A stretch of 64,000 bases of DNA. Origin: an uncultured Enterorhabdus sp. (lineage in GTDB: Bacteria > Actinomycetota > Coriobacteriia > Coriobacteriales > Eggerthellaceae). The notes below the pieces were generated by a model. It had not been told where the DNA came from, ran no database searches, and saw only the letters and a list, made by a program, of their open reading frames with translations. Shown one piece after another: positions 60,961 to 64,000 of this stretch. The position numbers were made by a program, and so were the translations under genes. The stretch spans positions 62,001 through 126,000 of the forward strand of contig CANSQM010000002.1 of the NCBI GenBank assembly GCA_947649205.1, written 5' to 3'. Each line of letters opens with the position of its first letter. The stretch's first letter is position 1.

Positions 60961-62460
60961 ATGGCAACCGATCCCGCCTCTATCCCCGCGCCGGCCCGCG
61001 ACGCCGCCGTCCCGGCCGCTGACAGCAACCCCGCCGGCGGCGACATCCCCACTGGCATCGGCAGCGCGGCCGCGCCCCGCGAGCACTTCGCCAGCCGCCT
61101 CGGCTTTATCCTCATCTCGGCCGGCTGCGCCATTGGCCTGGGCAACGTGTGGCGCTTCCCCTATATCGCCGGCGAGTACGGCGGCGCGGCGTTCATCCTG
61201 CTGTACCTGATCTTCCTCGTCATTCTGGGCCTGCCGGTCATGGTGATGGAGTTCGCCGTGGGCCGCGCCTCCCAGCGCTCGGCGGCCCTGGCCTTCGACG
61301 TGCTGCAACCCTCCCGCCGCTGGCACTGGTTTAGCTGGTGGGCCTACGCGGGCTGCATGCTGCTCATGATGTTCTACACCACCGTGTGCGGCTGGATGCT
61401 CGCCTACACCGCTAAGATGGCCACGGGCACCTTCAACGGGCTCGATCCCGAGGGCGTCGGCGGCGTGTTCGGCACTATGCTGGCGAACCCCTCCGAGATG
61501 GTGGGCTGGATGCTGGCCGTGGTGGTCATCGGCTTTTTCGTGTGCAGCTTCGGCCTGCAGAAGGGCGTGGAGCGCATCACCAAGATCATGATGATCTGCC
61601 TGCTCGGCGTCATGGGCCTGCTGGTCGTCCGCTCGGTCACCCTGCCCGGCGCCGCCGAGGGACTGGCCTTCTATCTCATCCCCGACTTCGGGCGCATGTT
61701 CGCCGGCGGCATCGGCGGCTTCGGCGAGGCGGTGTACGCCGCCATGGGCCAGGCGTTCTTCACGCTGTCGCTCGGCATCTCGGCCATGGAGGTCTTCGGC
61801 AGCCGCATCGGCAAGCAGAACTCGCTCACCGGCGAGGCCCTGCGCATCTGCGGCCTTGATACCCTGGTGGCCATCCTCGCGGGCCTCATCATCTTCCCCG
61901 CCTGCTTCGCCTTCGCCGTGGCCCCCGACCAGGGCCCCTCGCTCGTGTTCGTCACCCTGCCCAACGTGTTCAACCAGATGCCCCTAGGCCAGCTGTGGGG
62001 CACCCTGTTCTTCGTGTTCATGAGCTTCGCGGCCCTGTCCACCATCATCGCCGTGTTCGAGAACCTCATCACCTTCACCATGGAGAAGTGGGACCTCTCC
62101 CGCCGCGACGCCATCAAGCGCACGGCCATCCTCGTCACCGTGCTGAGCCTGCCCTGCGCGCTCGGCTTCAACGTGCTGGCCGGCGTCACCGTGCCGGGCA
62201 TCGGCGACATCCAGTCCATCGAGGACTTCATCGTGTCGAACAACCTGCTGCCCCTGGGCAGCCTCCTGTACGTGGTGTTCTGCGTGTCCCGCAAGGGCTG
62301 GGGGTGGAAGAACTTCCTGGCCGAGGCCGACACGGGCACCGGCGCGAAGTTCCCCCGCTGGGCCCGCGGATGGCTCGCCTTCGGCCTGCCGACGCTCATT
62401 ATCATCATCTTCATCATGGGCTACGTGCCGAAGATCATGCTGTGGCTGGGATTGGCCTAA
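60961..62460 (+). CDS. Sodium:neurotransmitter-symporter (NSS/SNF) family transporter
   Basis: The protein has 499 residues and about eleven or twelve hydrophobic helices after a 40-residue Pro/Ala-rich cytoplasmic start. The NSS helix 1 signature GFILISAGCAIGLGNVWRFP, then NGGAAF-like YGGAAFILLYL and the helix 6 region FTLSLGISAMEVFGS are clear. It should import an amino acid or amine with Na+. AAGGAG lies before ATG 60961. It is followed by tRNA-Leu. Confidence 0.94.
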   Translation: MATDPASIPAPARDAAVPAADSNPAGGDIPTGIGSAAAPREHFASRLGFILISAGCAIGLGNVWRFPYIAGEYGGAAFILLYLIFLVILGLPVMVMEFAVGRASQRSAALAFDVLQPSRRWHWFSWWAYAGCMLLMMFYTTVCGWMLAYTAKMATGTFNGLDPEGVGGVFGTMLANPSEMVGWMLAVVVIGFFVCSFGLQKGVERITKIMMICLLGVMGLLVVRSVTLPGAAEGLAFYLIPDFGRMFAGGIGGFGEAVYAAMGQAFFTLSLGISAMEVFGSRIGKQNSLTGEALRICGLDTLVAILAGLIIFPACFAFAVAPDQGPSLVFVTLPNVFNQMPLGQLWGTLFFVFMSFAALSTIIAVFENLITFTMEKWDLSRRDAIKRTAILVTVLSLPCALGFNVLAGVTVPGIGDIQSIEDFIVSNNLLPLGSLLYVVFCVSRKGWGWKNFLAEADTGTGAKFPRWARGWLAFGLPTLIIIIFIMGYVPKIMLWLGLA

Positions 62461-62511
62461 TTCCCCTCGACGGCGGCGCGGCCTTCCGCTATACTGCGTA
62501 GATGCGCTCAG

Positions 62512-62595
62512 GCCCGGGTGGTGGAACGGCAGACACGACGGTCTCAAAAACCGTTGCCGCAAGGTGTGCGGGTTCAAATCCCGCCCCGGGCACCA
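62512..62595 (+). tRNA. tRNA-Leu (anticodon CAA)
   Basis: Acceptor arms GCCCGGG (62512-62518) and CCCGGGC (62585-62591), anticodon loop CTCAAAA giving anticodon CAA, an extended variable arm and TTCAAATC T-loop; discriminator A and an encoded CCA end. A TATACT -10 box lies at 62490-62495. Confidence 0.96.
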
Positions 62596-62604
62596 TGAAA
62601 CTGC

Positions 62605-62636
62605 AAGCGGCTCCCTCTCGGGAGCCGCTTTTCGTT
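62605..62636 (+). terminator. Terminator of tRNA-Leu
   Basis: AAGCGGCTCC pairs with GGAGCCGCTT around TCTC-containing loop, then TTTTCG. Confidence 0.9.
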
Positions 62637-63193
62637 GAGAGTGTTGGGAGTGGGCCGGTTGGCAGAGTGTTTTGCCGTCGTTGCTACTCCGTGCGACCAC
62701 AGGAAAACCCGTCCAGTACCAGCAACTCAAAAGATGCCGGCACCAGCAACCCAAGAGACGCCTCCGAACGTCGGCAAAGGCCCGTGGCTCGTCCGTGCTT
62801 CCCTCTTGCCAGTTTTCGTGCAACAAACTCCGCGAAATAGACTCCGGAACCTTCCCCTCTCTCGACTCGCTGCGCTCTGCCCTGAGATTACCAGGGAAAA
62901 TGTCTTTTAGCTGGCGCCAAACACCCTGATCGACCAATTCTCGCTCCACAAACATCTATTTCGCGGAGTTTGTTGCACGAAAACACGATTATCAAAAACA
63001 CCACGCATCGTTTACTTCCCGTGCAGCCCCAGTACCCCGGAGCCGCCTTCTTTCGAGCGCTCCGTGCGCCCCGGCGCAGCACCGCTCGCCGCTCGACTCC
63101 GGCACCAAAAAAACGCCGCCGCGACAGCGACACCGCCAAAGCAGGCCCATCGCACGCAGCAACCCCGCAACAACTTGCGGCAGAGGGAGCGTG
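62634..63193. other. Non-coding stretch between tRNA-Leu and the right-end gene
   Basis: 560 bp without a supported gene on either strand. It holds the 29-bp inverted-repeat element (62812-62984). Short frames here lack ribosome sites and family similarity. Confidence 0.6.
62812..62984. mobile_element. 173-bp element bounded by 29-bp perfect inverted repeats
   Basis: The ends 62812-62840 and 62956-62984 are exact reverse complements (GTTTTCGTGCAACAAACTCC inward from the left end, continuing nine more bases). The 115-bp interior has no gene. No target duplication was recognised. It looks like a MITE or a pair of recombination sites, about 220 bp downstream of the tRNA. Confidence 0.7.
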
Positions 63194-64000
63194 TCAATCA
63201 CCGAGCGGAAAATGCTCACGATGAAACTTTCGAACCTGCTGCCTCAGCTTCATGTGCACTTCTATTTGACCCGGACCCCAACCTCGGAAACGCTTCCCCA
63301 CTTTTTCGGATACCTTGGCCATAATCTCAGAGAACTCATACACGCTGTCAAACTGGGCCGCGGTCACCGTCACCATCTCGACGCCTTCTGCAAGCAATGC
63401 GTCCCGGCGACGAGAATCGCGGGCGCGCGCGACGGCTCCCCCATGGGATGAGCGGCCGTCGTACTCAACCGCCACACTGCATTCCCACCAGCACAAGTCG
63501 CCCACAACGTATTTCTGCCGCGCAATGCGACGACCCTTCTCACCCAGACCAAACGCTTCGTTTAAAGAGCCCGCGGGCAGCCCTAAGCCGCCGCGCCGTC
63601 GCGAGGTCAGGGCTGTTATGGCGACCTCGGTCTCCATAACCGAAGCCGACTTGCGCCGAACCTGGGCCGCCGCCGAACGAGCTAACTTTACAGCCCGGAT
63701 GTCGGAAAGCTGTTCGAGGAAGGCCAGTAGTCGCTGCGGGGTCGTAAGCGGGCGCCGCACCAGAAAGCCACCTTGTCCGGGAATCGGGTAGCTGCCACAC
63801 AACTCGTATCCCAAAGCAAGAAGTTCTCCGTAAGTCAGGCGCGTGGCCATTTGCGCGAAAACCAGCTCCGGCGAAGAACTCCAGACCCCCGGCGCGATTT
63901 CGAGAAACGCCTTACGCGGCAAGTTTCGGTCGCACTGATGCCGCTTCACCGAGGACGAGGAACGCACACCGGGCCTGCGTCCCACCAGCACCTCGACCAG
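63194..64000 (-). CDS. PD-(D/E)XK nuclease-like (DUF559/Vsr-type) protein, 5' end beyond the window
   Basis: The readable part is about 268 residues and stays open to the window edge. The C-terminal domain contains VVGDLCWWECSVAVEYDGRS and RRRDALLAEGVEMVTVTAAQF, the Asp..Glu-Tyr-Asp-Gly and late arrangement of very-short-patch-repair-like endonuclease folds. The N-terminal 150 residues have a helical part of unknown role (GELLALGYELCGSYPIPG). Similar proteins in Coriobacteriia are usually annotated hypothetical. A GTG start at 63989-63991 is possible. Confidence 0.6.
   Translation of the reverse strand: MVEVLVGRRPGVRSSSSVKRHQCDRNLPRKAFLEIAPGVWSSSPELVFAQMATRLTYGELLALGYELCGSYPIPGQGGFLVRRPLTTPQRLLAFLEQLSDIRAVKLARSAAAQVRRKSASVMETEVAITALTSRRRGGLGLPAGSLNEAFGLGEKGRRIARQKYVVGDLCWWECSVAVEYDGRSSHGGAVARARDSRRRDALLAEGVEMVTVTAAQFDSVYEFSEIMAKVSEKVGKRFRGWGPGQIEVHMKLRQQVRKFHREHFPLGD

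Noticed and set aside
62634-63193. Prophage or integrative element attached to tRNA-Leu
   Set aside because: No integrase, phage genes or repeat of the tRNA 3' end were seen in the window.

Overview
The window is GC-rich, densely coded bacterial chromosome. Its gene content points to Coriobacteriia, family Eggerthellaceae (Eggerthella/Adlercreutzia/Gordonibacter-like gut anaerobes). The indicators are a Tat-exported DMSO-reductase-family molybdoenzyme with its FeS and membrane subunits, a Tat/lipobox flavoprotein divergent from a many-helix membrane LuxR regulator, a second membrane-anchored LuxR protein, a MoaE-like protein and a type III glutamine synthetase. The assignment is inferred from families and style, not from a database match.

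Layout. 0-9 kb: the end of an AAA ATPase gene; a two-component system built around an ABC-2 transporter (kinase, permease, ATPase on minus; response regulator divergent); a large TPR protein; glutamine synthetase III. 9-17 kb: an Rpn-type nuclease with a coding 12-bp tandem repeat; an L-rhamnose operon (rhaB-rhaA-rhaD-MFS transporter) interrupted by a strongly structured intergenic element; a 5'-truncated DUF1016 nuclease. 17-25 kb: rplM-rpsI with a good promoter and long leader; a toxin-antitoxin locus whose toxin is cut by a MITE-like element; a ZIP transporter; a PIN/Phd pair; an EamA-GNAT fusion; metY-metA, where residue Glu111 of MetA predicts acetyl-CoA use and so matches MetY. 25-36 kb: the molybdoenzyme operon with a divergent LysR regulator, then membrane proteins, an AAA ATPase and a spermidine-synthase-like protein. 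36-39 kb: a membrane LuxR protein, and a nucleotidyltransferase/HTH operon with a 12-bp-arm operator and a 129-bp exact duplication nearby.

39-50.5 kb is the most unusual part. It holds an ECF sigma factor, a membrane anti-sigma-like protein, several exported proteins and lipoproteins, an ABC-2 transporter with two permeases, and a 27-residue hydrophobic peptide gene. Five sites in this stretch, one of them upstream of the sigma gene, share the two-part motif TGTAAG and GTAAGG at a start-to-start spacing of 22-23 bp. This fits the geometry of an ECF promoter. I read the stretch as one autoregulated ECF regulon for envelope or secreted-peptide functions. Several members are broken: two exported-protein genes are frameshifted, one is a fragment, and the sigma gene lacks a normal start codon in frame with its conserved N-terminus.

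50-64 kb: HAD phosphatase, homoserine dehydrogenase preceded by repeated complementary segments, a MoaE-like protein, lysA and nitroreductase. Next comes a 3.4-kb flavoprotein/LuxR module bounded by 25-bp exact direct repeats, one of which is the 3' end of the nitroreductase gene. Then a DUF2974 hydrolase, a sodium-coupled transporter, tRNA-Leu(CAA), an element with 29-bp perfect inverted repeats, and a nuclease-like gene that runs off the window. I saw no CRISPR array, rRNA, prophage or complete insertion sequence.
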